Shown piece by piece: positions 1 to 8,920 of a stretch of DNA of 43,092 nt. The position numbers were made by a program, and so were the translations under genes. The notes under the pieces are model-generated. The model worked only from the letters and a program-made list of their open reading frames with translations. It did no database searches and was not told the origin of the DNA. The stretch comes from an uncultured Aquimarina sp. (GTDB taxonomy: Bacteria > Bacteroidota > Bacteroidia > Flavobacteriales > Flavobacteriaceae): contig CANMLU010000024.1 of the NCBI GenBank assembly GCA_947498815.1, positions 1-43,092 on the forward strand, written 5' to 3'. The first letter of the stretch is position 1. Every line of letters starts with the position of its first letter.

Positions 1-1163
<1,163 letters not shown>

Positions 1164-1171
1164 TACATTTG
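1164..1171 (+). promoter_or_regulatory. -7 box of the tRNA-Gly promoter
   Basis: TACATTTG is a perfect match to the Bacteroidetes -7 consensus TAnnTTTG. It ends 11 nt before the first base of the tRNA, the expected distance for a short 5' leader. No convincing -33 TTG was found. Confidence 0.6.
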
Positions 1172-1182
1172 TCGTCACAAAA

Positions 1183-1255
1183 GCGGGAGTAGCTCAGTTG
1201 GTAGAGCGTCAGCCTTCCAAGCTGAATGTCGCCGGTTCGAACCCGGTCTCCCGCT
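1183..1255 (+). tRNA. tRNA-Gly (anticodon TCC)
   Basis: The 73-nt gene folds as a cloverleaf. Acceptor arms GCGGGAG and CTCCCGC pair over seven bases with T as discriminator. The D-arm is AGCTCAGTTGGTAGAGC. The anticodon stem TCAGC/GCTGA encloses the loop CTTCCAA, giving anticodon TCC. The T-arm contains GGTTCGAACCC. CCA is not encoded. Confidence 0.97.
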
Positions 1256-1256
1256 C

Positions 1257-1287
1257 AAAGGTTTCACTGAATATGTGAAACCTTTTT
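1257..1287 (+). terminator. Intrinsic terminator of tRNA-Gly
   Basis: AAAGGTTTCAC (1257-1267) pairs perfectly with GTGAAACCTTT (1275-1285) around a 7-nt loop and is followed by T residues. It begins one base after the mature tRNA end. The GTG that would give the longest start of the next gene lies inside this 3' arm. Confidence 0.85.
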
Positions 1288-1328
1288 CGTTACAACTAAC
1301 ATTTTATAGACTTTGCATTTCCTGTGTT

Positions 1329-2246
1329 TTGAAAAGATTTAGTTTTTGGATAAAGTTTTTTGGTTTACTTCTATTTTGCCTTTTAATTTATAAGGTAGGA
1401 TGGAGCGAAACCCTAGCTTCAATTAAAAAAGTTGCCGTTATCCATTTAGTAGTTGCTGTATTTGTTTTCTGGTTAGGTTTTTATTTGAAAAGTGTTAGAT
1501 GGAAAATTGTTTCAAATTCCTATGGAATACCTTTAAAGAGTTATCAAGCGTTTAAAGTTTTTTCTATAGGCCTTTTTTTAGCTAATATTACTCCTGGAAA
1601 GCTTGGCGATTTTGGAAGGTTGTTTTATATAAAAGATCAATTACCTAGCCGAAAAATAGGATGGTCTAGTCTTATAATGGATCGTGTTTTTGATTTAGTT
1701 TGTTTGGCGGCTTTTAGTTTTATTGGTCTAGTATACTATCAGGTTAATTTTAAAATCATAAAAACTCCAGATAATTTAGGGTCTATTTTTTTATGGGCTT
1801 TATTATTGTTTTTTACGGTTTTAGTTTTTTTTGTTTTACGCAAAAAAATAAAACGAAGCTTAGCTCCTTGGTGGGAAGCATTTAATTCTCATGTATTAGA
1901 TTGGCGGCTGGGTATAGGTGCTATTGGTATAACTGCTGTTAGCATGATACTGGTTTATGGTATGTTTAATTATATTGCATGGGGGATGAGTATCCCAATT
2001 AATCATTTAGGATTATTTTTAGGAACTTTTGTTTTAGGGATATTATCATTGCTTCCAATTACTGTTTTAGGTATTGGAATTAGAGAAACTTCCCTTGTTT
2101 TTATTTTTCAATTATATGGGCTTCCTTCTCAAGATGCTCTAGCCTTATCTTTAATTATTTTTTTGTTACAACTTATATCCTTTATTCCTGGAGCTATTTG
2201 GTTTTATATTTCTCCGGTTGAATTACGTCAATTGAAAGATTTATAA
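1329..2246 (+). CDS. LPG_synthase_TM (UPF0104) family membrane protein
   Basis: This is a polytopic inner-membrane protein with about eight hydrophobic segments. The family signature is visible as NITPGKLGDFGRLFYIKD followed by SSLIMDRVFDLVCL. This integral-membrane domain occurs in the flippase part of MprF and in AglD-like proteins, and stand-alone members often sit in polysaccharide loci, where a lipid-linked glycan role is usually assumed. The start is uncertain because no ATG precedes the first TM. GTG 1275 falls in the tRNA terminator hairpin; TTG 1329 gives MKRFSFWIKFFG and 305 aa, and is preferred here. It ends 5 bp before the convergent glycosyltransferase, so it probably belongs functionally to the neighbouring glycan locus. 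Confidence 0.8.
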   Translation: MKRFSFWIKFFGLLLFCLLIYKVGWSETLASIKKVAVIHLVVAVFVFWLGFYLKSVRWKIVSNSYGIPLKSYQAFKVFSIGLFLANITPGKLGDFGRLFYIKDQLPSRKIGWSSLIMDRVFDLVCLAAFSFIGLVYYQVNFKIIKTPDNLGSIFLWALLLFFTVLVFFVLRKKIKRSLAPWWEAFNSHVLDWRLGIGAIGITAVSMILVYGMFNYIAWGMSIPINHLGLFLGTFVLGILSLLPITVLGIGIRETSLVFIFQLYGLPSQDALALSLIIFLLQLISFIPGAIWFYISPVELRQLKDL

Positions 2247-2251
2247 TCGTG

Positions 2252-3355
2252 TTATTTGGACAACCTTTCATTATCTTGTATGTCCATCCACATCGCAAAT
2301 AAAAAGGACTGAAAGCCAGAAATTGTAAGAAAAATAAAGATGATTAAATAATCCGTTGGAGTTTTAGAGTCTGGAATAAAAAAGTTCACTAATAAATGGT
2401 AAAGGAAATATAAATTAACTGTACCAATAATAAACGATATCCAGTATAATAGAAATAAAGGATGGAAACTTCGATATAAATATTTTATTTTTAAACGTCT
2501 AAAGAAAGACCGTATTAATAAGAATAAAATAGGGAAAGTGACTTTGATAACACTTAATTTTGATTCTTCTCCAACATTATAGACTGGCTTTATTTTAACT
2601 TCTCTAATAGTTGAAGATGCAATATTTAGTTTTACCAGCATATCATTTGGCATGCCGTACCTTTTATATATGTCATATAAAGGAATAGAATTTATAGCAT
2701 TATTTGATATTGCGGTATATCCGCTTTGAGTGTCTGAAACACCCCAGTATCCCGAAACGATTTTTGTGAGAATGCTTAAGATTGAGTTTCCGAAGAAACG
2801 AATTCTAGGAATGATTACCCATGCACTTTTATGAATTAATCTATTGCCCTTTACATAATCTATACCTTCTTTTACTATAGGGTTACATATAGATTCTAGC
2901 TCATTTGGATCCATTTGTCCGTCACCATTCATTACTACAGAACAATCTATATCATGGTCTTTGCACCATTTATAACCTGTTGCCACGGCTGCTCCGACAC
3001 CACCATTTTTTAAATGCTTAATAAGTATAATTTTTTCTTCATCGGGGTTTTTGTTCAAAATTTCAATGGAAGTAAACTTTTTTACCTCATCTATGTTTTT
3101 TTGATGAACTTCTATGTCTGCTCTATTATATATTGTAGGCGGGATAATTTTTTTTAAGTTTGAGGTAAGTTTGAGGGTAGAGGTGTTATTGTTTTTTAAG
3201 TATTCCGAAACAACTTCGACTGTATTATCTTTGGAGACATCGTCAATAACTATTATACGATCTACGAAATCAGGCATGCTATCAATAACCATTGATATCT
3301 GCTTACCTTCGTTGTAACAAGGGATTACTACCGCAATTGTTTTGTTATTTAGCAT
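2252..3355 (-). CDS. Family 2 glycosyltransferase with C-terminal membrane segments
   Basis: This 367-aa GT-A enzyme is expected to use a nucleotide sugar or make a polyprenyl-linked sugar at the cytoplasmic membrane face. The N-terminus AVVIPCYNEG and IDDVSKDNT (Asp38-Asp39) form the nucleotide-binding part. NGGVGAAVATGY and NGDGQMDP (Asp145) mark the GT2/DPM1-like core, and two or more TM helices lie at about 297-360. Roughly 55 residues (about 53-108) are inserted between the DDxS motif and the GVGAA motif, where the family usually has a short link. It is the last gene of the leftward glycan operon, 24 bp after the GT-C/TPR gene. The acceptor and sugar are unknown. Confidence 0.88.
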   Translation of the reverse strand: MLNNKTIAVVIPCYNEGKQISMVIDSMPDFVDRIIVIDDVSKDNTVEVVSEYLKNNNTSTLKLTSNLKKIIPPTIYNRADIEVHQKNIDEVKKFTSIEILNKNPDEEKIILIKHLKNGGVGAAVATGYKWCKDHDIDCSVVMNGDGQMDPNELESICNPIVKEGIDYVKGNRLIHKSAWVIIPRIRFFGNSILSILTKIVSGYWGVSDTQSGYTAISNNAINSIPLYDIYKRYGMPNDMLVKLNIASSTIREVKIKPVYNVGEESKLSVIKVTFPILFLLIRSFFRRLKIKYLYRSFHPLFLLYWISFIIGTVNLYFLYHLLVNFFIPDSKTPTDYLIIFIFLTISGFQSFLFAMWMDIQDNERLSK

Positions 3356-3379
3356 TTTCTGTTTTTTTAATTCTAATAA

Positions 3380-5344
3380 TTATTTGATGTTGTCTGTTGC
3401 CCACTTAAGATTGTTTTTCGCTAATTGAAAATTTGGGTTTATTTCTAAAGCTTTTTTACATGCTTCGGCCCCTAATTCCCATTCTTTCATTTTGTTATAT
3501 GCAGAGCATATGTTGTTATATGCAAGCGCATTGTTGGGATCTATTTTTAATAGATTCTCGCAAACAGAAATAACTTTTTCGTATTCCTTTAATTTGTAAT
3601 ATTTTAAACTTAATTTAATATAGTTACTTGAAGTGGGTTGTTTTTTTAGATTTTCTTTTAAAATTTTAATTTCTTGTTCTGGGCTTACTACTTTTTCTCT
3701 AATGCTATTAAGTAATTTTTTGGATCGCAAATGATTTGGGCTTTTTATTATGGCTTTTTCTAAAAAGTCCTTAGCGTTAGGATAATTTTTATGTTTTGCA
3801 AGATATCTTGCATAGTAATATTCTGGATCGGCAGAACTGGAATTCATTGCTATTGCTGATTTAAAATACTTCTCAGCTTTTTTATAATCCTTTTTGGCAC
3901 CATAAATAATTCCAAGGTTAATATGTAATACATAATAATTAGGAGTAAACTCAAGAGCTTTATTAAAATAATCTAAAGCGACATCGTAATTTCCCTTTGC
4001 CATATGAGTTAATCCATAATTCATGAGCCCCCTTCCGTTTTTGGGACTTTTTATAGTAACGTCTTTCCATAGAGATTCATGGGAACCCCAAACTATACCT
4101 CGTTGAACTGTGCCGTATGCATGGGTTGTTAAGATTATAACAACAATAATGGTTGTAATAGAGGAATAATTTTTAATTTTTTTCGATAAATCATATTTTT
4201 CGGAAAGCATTATAAAACTCCATGGAACGGCAATGAAAAGACCTACAAACGGGAAGAACATTCTATGATCGTTTGCTGTTTGAAATAAGGGGTTAATGGC
4301 TGTAGGCAGTAAGGCTATTAAAAACCAAGCAATACCAAAAGAAATAGGTCTTAACTCTTTCTTTATTGCGGTCTTGATCATAATAAAAACTACCCCCAAA
4401 ATAATTGCAAACCCTAATAAAATTCTAATATCGTACCAGGGTTTTATAATTGTGATATCTGGATCTGCACTTAAATTTATAGGTAGAATAAAATTACCAA
4501 TATAATGTAGAGTAACATAAAATTGAGTGCTGATATATTCGAATCTTGTAACAGTAAAATTTGTTGAATCTGTTGCTTCAGGAGTAAGATAATATTGATT
4601 AAAAATAAACAAGAATGAAGCAATAATTCCGGTAGGGGCGACTTTTTTTAGTATTCGTATTATTTTTTCTTTACTATTTTTTTTGAAACGATCAATAATG
4701 GTATGTTCTTCAAATAAAAGAATGTACGCAAATAAGATTGGAAAAAACATGACTCCCGTTTGTTTTGTCCATATCCCTAGAACCATAGTTAATAAATACA
4801 AGTGCCATTTTCTTGCAATAGGATGAATGTACAATAACAACGATGCAACAACACAAAGTGTTGTAAAAGAATCAGATCGAGCACATATATAATTAATAGT
4901 TTCTGCATTAGCGGTATGAAGTGCAAACCACGAAGCGGCAAATAAAGCGGTTAAACTAATCCATTTGTTATTAGGTGCTGATAATTGGTATAACTTTTTT
5001 GATAAAGTGTACACTAATACGATAAGAATCAAGAACCAAAAAAAGATATGGTAGTGGTAATAATTAGATTTGAGTCCGCCAGCTAGCTTATAATCAATGG
5101 CATTCATTAATGTGATCATTGGGCGATACGATCTATTGGCAGGAAGAGAACTAAATGTATCAGCATTGGTAAAAAACTCGGTCCAATTATCTAAACTTCT
5201 AATAGATTCATTCTCTGAAATAGTGTGAGTATCATCAAAAAAAAATGGATTATCAAAGTGATTGAGATACACTACAAAGGTGATAGTCAATATACAAGCT
5301 AAAACTAGAAATTCTTTTCTTTTTGTAAGAGGAGGAGTAAGCAT
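3380..5344 (-). CDS. GT-C fold glycosyltransferase-like membrane protein with TPR tail
   Basis: The 654-aa protein has an N-terminal TM helix followed by FFFDDTHTI (Asp37-Asp38), the acidic pair in the first external loop typical of GT-C enzymes. About ten TM segments follow up to residue 405. From about 437 to the end there are repeated TPR units (GLTHMAKGNYDVALDYFNKA and similar). This order matches the TMTC/O-mannosyltransferase type, in which a polyprenyl-phosphate sugar is transferred on the outer face of the membrane and the TPR part binds a partner. The last about 90 residues closely resemble the tail of the 8921-11146 protein. It lies between two GT2 genes on the same strand. The substrate is not known. 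Confidence 0.85.
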   Translation of the reverse strand: MLTPPLTKRKEFLVLACILTITFVVYLNHFDNPFFFDDTHTISENESIRSLDNWTEFFTNADTFSSLPANRSYRPMITLMNAIDYKLAGGLKSNYYHYHIFFWFLILIVLVYTLSKKLYQLSAPNNKWISLTALFAASWFALHTANAETINYICARSDSFTTLCVVASLLLYIHPIARKWHLYLLTMVLGIWTKQTGVMFFPILFAYILLFEEHTIIDRFKKNSKEKIIRILKKVAPTGIIASFLFIFNQYYLTPEATDSTNFTVTRFEYISTQFYVTLHYIGNFILPINLSADPDITIIKPWYDIRILLGFAIILGVVFIMIKTAIKKELRPISFGIAWFLIALLPTAINPLFQTANDHRMFFPFVGLFIAVPWSFIMLSEKYDLSKKIKNYSSITTIIVVIILTTHAYGTVQRGIVWGSHESLWKDVTIKSPKNGRGLMNYGLTHMAKGNYDVALDYFNKALEFTPNYYVLHINLGIIYGAKKDYKKAEKYFKSAIAMNSSSADPEYYYARYLAKHKNYPNAKDFLEKAIIKSPNHLRSKKLLNSIREKVVSPEQEIKILKENLKKQPTSSNYIKLSLKYYKLKEYEKVISVCENLLKIDPNNALAYNNICSAYNKMKEWELGAEACKKALEINPNFQLAKNNLKWATDNIK

Positions 5345-5419
5345 TTTACTTTATAAGCTTTTAAAATTAGAGTCTTAATAGAATAAATATTTTTTGCTAA
5401 AAATTGATATAATAGTTTA

Positions 5420-5483
5420 ATCCTATCCTAAAAAGATCTAATATAAGTATTTTTAAAAAAGATCCTTACTTAGGAGATAGGAT
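5420..5483. repeat. Imperfect inverted repeat between glycosyltransferase genes
   Basis: ATCCTATC plus CTAA (from 5420) is mirrored by TTAG and GATAGGAT (to 5483) with a two-base bulge. The arms are about 40 bases apart. It may be a processing or attenuation structure in the leftward operon, since the following gene begins at 5344. Confidence 0.4.
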
Positions 5484-5557
5484 AATGTTAAGATTTATCC
5501 GGCTAATATTCTAAGTGGTCAGACATGGATTTTAAACCCACAGTGATTTTTTTTCGT

Positions 5558-6478
5558 TTATAGATTTATTTTTTCAGAAATAATATATGTGGGTCTTTCT
5601 TTAACTTTGTCAAAAGTTTTGCCTAGATAAACTCCTATTATTCCGAGAATAAAAATAATTAACCCGGATAAAAACCATATTGAAATTACAATACTGGCAA
5701 ACCCTAGTACTTTAATTTCACCGTTTAAATATTTATATAAATAAAATATACCAGAAAGAAATGAGAGTGTGGCAATACTTAAGCCCAAACGGATGGTAAG
5801 TTTTAGAGGTTTATCTGAAAAGGCAATTATGTTATCAATTGCCAAGTTTATTAATTTTTTCCATGAGTAAGAAGATTTACCATCTTCTCTAGAGCTATGT
5901 TCGACCTTTATTTTTGTGCTTTTAAACCCAACCCATTGCACCATTGTGGGGAAAAAACGAACATAATCTTGCATCGAAAGAATGGATGTTATTACTTTTT
6001 GTTTATAGATACCGAAATTCGCAATAGATGAATCCTGCTTACTATTGGTTAAGTATCCAAATGTTTTATAAAAGATTTTAGATGATAGTTTTTTTATAAT
6101 ACTATCTTGTCTTAATTCTCTTTGCGCATAGACTATATCATAACCTTCTAATGCCTTATTAAGTAGTTTAGGGATTTCTTCAGGTCTATCTTGTAAATCA
6201 CAATCCATAACTACGACCCATTCTCCAGTAGCACTTGTCAGACCAGCTGTAATGGCATAATGTTGCCCAAAATTCCTGCTAAGTTTTATCGCTTTGATCT
6301 TATCGTCATTTAGACATAATAATTCAATTTGTTCCCAAGATTTGTCGGGACTACCATCTTCAACTAGTATGATTTCGTAATTATTTGTAATTGTAGATAC
6401 CGATTTGTGCAATCGATCTACTAATTCATTGATGATACTTTGAGCCAGATATACCGGACTTATAATAGAAATTTTCAA
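5558..6478 (-). CDS. GtrB/DPM1-type polyprenyl-phosphate glycosyltransferase
   Basis: The 306-aa protein has the standard length and plan of bacterial dolichyl-phosphate-mannose-synthase-like GT2 enzymes. A GT-A domain is followed by two TM helices at about 232-255 and 265-290. Motifs are ISIISPVY, VEDGSPDKSW (Asp41), KLSRNFGQHYAITAGL and MDCDLQDRPEEI (DxD region at 92-97). Known relatives such as GtrB, ArnC and YkcC move a sugar from a nucleotide donor onto undecaprenyl phosphate for GT-C enzymes. That fits the GT-C/TPR protein encoded 213 bp downstream, which could use the product. It lies 89 bp after the formyltransferase-like gene on the same strand. Confidence 0.9.
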   Translation of the reverse strand: MKISIISPVYLAQSIINELVDRLHKSVSTITNNYEIILVEDGSPDKSWEQIELLCLNDDKIKAIKLSRNFGQHYAITAGLTSATGEWVVVMDCDLQDRPEEIPKLLNKALEGYDIVYAQRELRQDSIIKKLSSKIFYKTFGYLTNSKQDSSIANFGIYKQKVITSILSMQDYVRFFPTMVQWVGFKSTKIKVEHSSREDGKSSYSWKKLINLAIDNIIAFSDKPLKLTIRLGLSIATLSFLSGIFYLYKYLNGEIKVLGFASIVISIWFLSGLIIFILGIIGVYLGKTFDKVKERPTYIISEKINL

Positions 6479-6567
6479 CTATTAAAATGTTTTTTAACAA
6501 GATATAAAATTCTTAGTAATTTTATACAGCCTAATATTATATTAAGCTATTCTTGTTCTAATTAAAA

Positions 6568-7467
6568 TTAAGCTTGTTTATTAAAATTTGTAAGTCTCGT
6601 TCTAAAATTTTTAAACGGGAGTATATCTTCCTTGGTAGTGTCATCAATTACTTTTAGTAATTTTATTAATCCAGTTTTACAAACTATTACTGGATATTTT
6701 TCTTCTATAAAAATTACTTTTCCAACATCTCTATTTTCTATAGAAACGTCTTTTTCTAATTCTGCTTCTAAAACTCTGATTTTTTGTATACCATTTATAT
6801 AGGTTGATGCTCCATCATAAGGACTAGATACTGCATTGATAAAGTTTAATATAAAAGAAGCACTTTGATTCCAATTAATCATATAATCATGTTGATCTCT
6901 CCATAGACTATAGCTGGCCAATTTTTCGTTTTGTTGGTGGGCAATTATTTTTTCATTTTTTGTAATAGATTTAAATATGTTTAAGATAAGCTCAATATAA
7001 TTATCCAATATTAACTCAATAGCTTTCGAGATTTTTATAGGATATTCGATCATAGTCGATGATTGTGCAATTATATCTCCCTGATCGTATTTTTCTGAAG
7101 CAAAAAGAGCACTTACACCTATTTCTTTTTCTTCATTTATGAGCATGTTGACCAAAGGTGAAAAGCCGCGGTATTTTGGAAGAAGAGAATCGTGAAGAAC
7201 AATAAGTCTAGATGTGTTATCTGATATTAACCATCTCCAGGATACCGCTATTGAAAAATTGGAGATTACTTTATAATGCTCATTTTTTTCGTGATATTTT
7301 ATATGATTTGATTTACAAAGTGCAATGATTTTCTCGGCATAATCATTTTCGATATTTTTATCTCTACCGATAATAACCTTTGAGATGATTTCCTGAAAAT
7401 TATTTGTAACTAAGGCTTCTAAAACAGCAAAACCTTTTTGTGTCATTAAATAAAGAGTTACATTCAT
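6568..7467 (-). CDS. Formyltransferase-like protein (probable sugar N-formyltransferase)
   Basis: The 299-aa protein belongs to the Formyl_trans_N fold shared by methionyl-tRNA formyltransferase and sugar N-formyltransferases. LHDSLLPKYRGFSPLVNMLI (His92) and SEKYDQGDII (Asp128) match the His and Asp of the catalytic Asn-His-Asp triad. The residue two before the histidine, normally Asn, is Val90. A C-terminal domain follows (YDGASTYINGIQKIRVLEAE, about 215-240). The context beside a WecE-type aminotransferase argues for N-formylation of a 4-amino-4,6-dideoxyhexose nucleotide rather than initiator tRNA. The missing Asn means an altered mechanism or a different acyl reaction is possible. It is the first gene of the leftward operon. 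Confidence 0.8.
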   Translation of the reverse strand: MNVTLYLMTQKGFAVLEALVTNNFQEIISKVIIGRDKNIENDYAEKIIALCKSNHIKYHEKNEHYKVISNFSIAVSWRWLISDNTSRLIVLHDSLLPKYRGFSPLVNMLINEEKEIGVSALFASEKYDQGDIIAQSSTMIEYPIKISKAIELILDNYIELILNIFKSITKNEKIIAHQQNEKLASYSLWRDQHDYMINWNQSASFILNFINAVSSPYDGASTYINGIQKIRVLEAELEKDVSIENRDVGKVIFIEEKYPVIVCKTGLIKLLKVIDDTTKEDILPFKNFRTRLTNFNKQA

Positions 7468-7788
7468 AAATGTTCTAGTTACTTTTACTGGTGTAAATAT
7501 TAAGTTATTTTTCTTTTTTTAATAATGATATACTGTCTTTATTTTATTTGAAAAAACTTAAATACTGAATTTCTGCATATTTTTGGTAGTATAGATAATA
7601 ATAGAATTTGTTTTTACAAATATTTTGAAATTATATGTATTGTAGATTATATTTTTTTACCATATTCGCATGTCTAAACTAAAGTTTGCGTCTTTTTTAG
7701 TACACTAATTATACTTTCAAAAAGAGAAGTGTTAAACCTAAAAAGTAAATAACAACCAAACCAATATCAAACTCGAAAATCAAAGATA
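7468..7788. promoter_or_regulatory. Divergent promoter region of the glycan locus
   Basis: The 321-bp AT-rich gap separates two operons reading outwards. TATTTTTG at 7578-7585 is a perfect -7 box for the rightward operon, with TTTG near 7547 as a poorly spaced -33 (27 nt). I saw no clear operator, RNA gene or small ORF. Confidence 0.45.
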
Positions 7789-8916
7789 ATGATTCCATTT
7801 AATAAACCTTATATGACCGGAGATGAGCTGTATTATATTAAAGATGCAGTGTCGCGTGGTAAAATTTCTGGGAATGGATATTATACTCAAAAATGTCATG
7901 ATTTTTTTAAAGAAACAATTGGTTTCAGGAATTGCCTACTCACTACTTCGTGTACGGATGCATTAGAAATGGCTGCAATTTTAGTGGATATACAGCCAGG
8001 AGACGAAGTAATAATGCCTTCTTATACATTTGTGTCTACAGCAAATGCTTTTGTCTTGCGAGGGGCTAAAATAGTATTTGCAGATAGTTATGAAAATAAC
8101 CCAAATATTGATGCTAAATCTATAGGAGCACTAATTACTTCAAAGACAAAAGCAATAGTAGTAGTGCATTATGCCGGAGTTGCATGTGATATGGATTTGA
8201 TTATGAAGATTGCCAATAATAATAATTTGTTTGTGATAGAAGATGCAGCGCAGGCCATAGATTCTTCTTATAAAGAAAAACGATTAGGTTCCATAGGGCA
8301 TTTAGCAGCCTTTTCTTTTCATGAAACAAAAAATATTATCTCGGGTGAAGGAGGAATGCTAGTTATTAATGACGAGCGTTTTGACAAAAGAGCTGAAATT
8401 ATTTGGGAAAAAGGCACTAATCGATCTGCTTTTTTTAGGGGCGAAACGGATAAATATTCCTGGGTCGATGTGGGTTCTTCTTTTTTGCCTTCAGATGTTA
8501 CTGCTGCTTTTTTGTATGCACAATTAGAAAACTTGCAAAAAATTCAATCGAGAAGGAAAATTCTATGGAATAATTATTATGATGGTTTAAAAGAACTTGA
8601 AGAAGACGGAGTATTAAAGCTACCCGAAATTCCTGATTATGCCACTTCGAATGGGCACCTATTTTATATAATCTCCAAAAGTATTGAAGAAAGAAGTCAA
8701 TTAATTTCGTTTTTGAAAGACAATGGAGTGCACTCAGTTTTTCATTACTTATCATTACATAAAAGCCCATTTTATATACAAACAAATGAAACTATAGAGC
8801 TTGAAAATTGTGATATTTTTGCAGATCGATTATTACGATTACCATTGTATTACGAATTAGACATAGAAGATCAAAATAAAATTATTAATTTGGTTATAGA
8901 CTTTTTTAAAAGTTAA
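7789..8916 (+). CDS. wecE: dTDP-4-amino-4,6-dideoxygalactose transaminase (WecE/RffA type)
   Basis: This PLP-dependent DegT/DnrJ/EryC1/StrS aminotransferase of 375 aa matches enterobacterial WecE nearly end to end. Shared stretches include MIPFNKP, LDIQPGDEVIMPSYTFVST (first residue V here), VHYAGVACDMD and FRGETDKYSWVDVGSSFLPS. Lys181 in FSFHETKN is the expected Schiff-base lysine, at the same number as I recall for E. coli WecE. The enzyme converts dTDP-4-keto-6-deoxyglucose to dTDP-Fuc4N with glutamate as amino donor. It heads the rightward operon, with the next gene only 4 bp away. RmlA and RmlB, which would supply the substrate, are not in the window. Qui4N-forming relatives are the main alternative. 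Confidence 0.88.
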   Translation: MIPFNKPYMTGDELYYIKDAVSRGKISGNGYYTQKCHDFFKETIGFRNCLLTTSCTDALEMAAILVDIQPGDEVIMPSYTFVSTANAFVLRGAKIVFADSYENNPNIDAKSIGALITSKTKAIVVVHYAGVACDMDLIMKIANNNNLFVIEDAAQAIDSSYKEKRLGSIGHLAAFSFHETKNIISGEGGMLVINDERFDKRAEIIWEKGTNRSAFFRGETDKYSWVDVGSSFLPSDVTAAFLYAQLENLQKIQSRRKILWNNYYDGLKELEEDGVLKLPEIPDYATSNGHLFYIISKSIEERSQLISFLKDNGVHSVFHYLSLHKSPFYIQTNETIELENCDIFADRLLRLPLYYELDIEDQNKIINLVIDFFKS

Positions 8917-8920
8917 GGCA

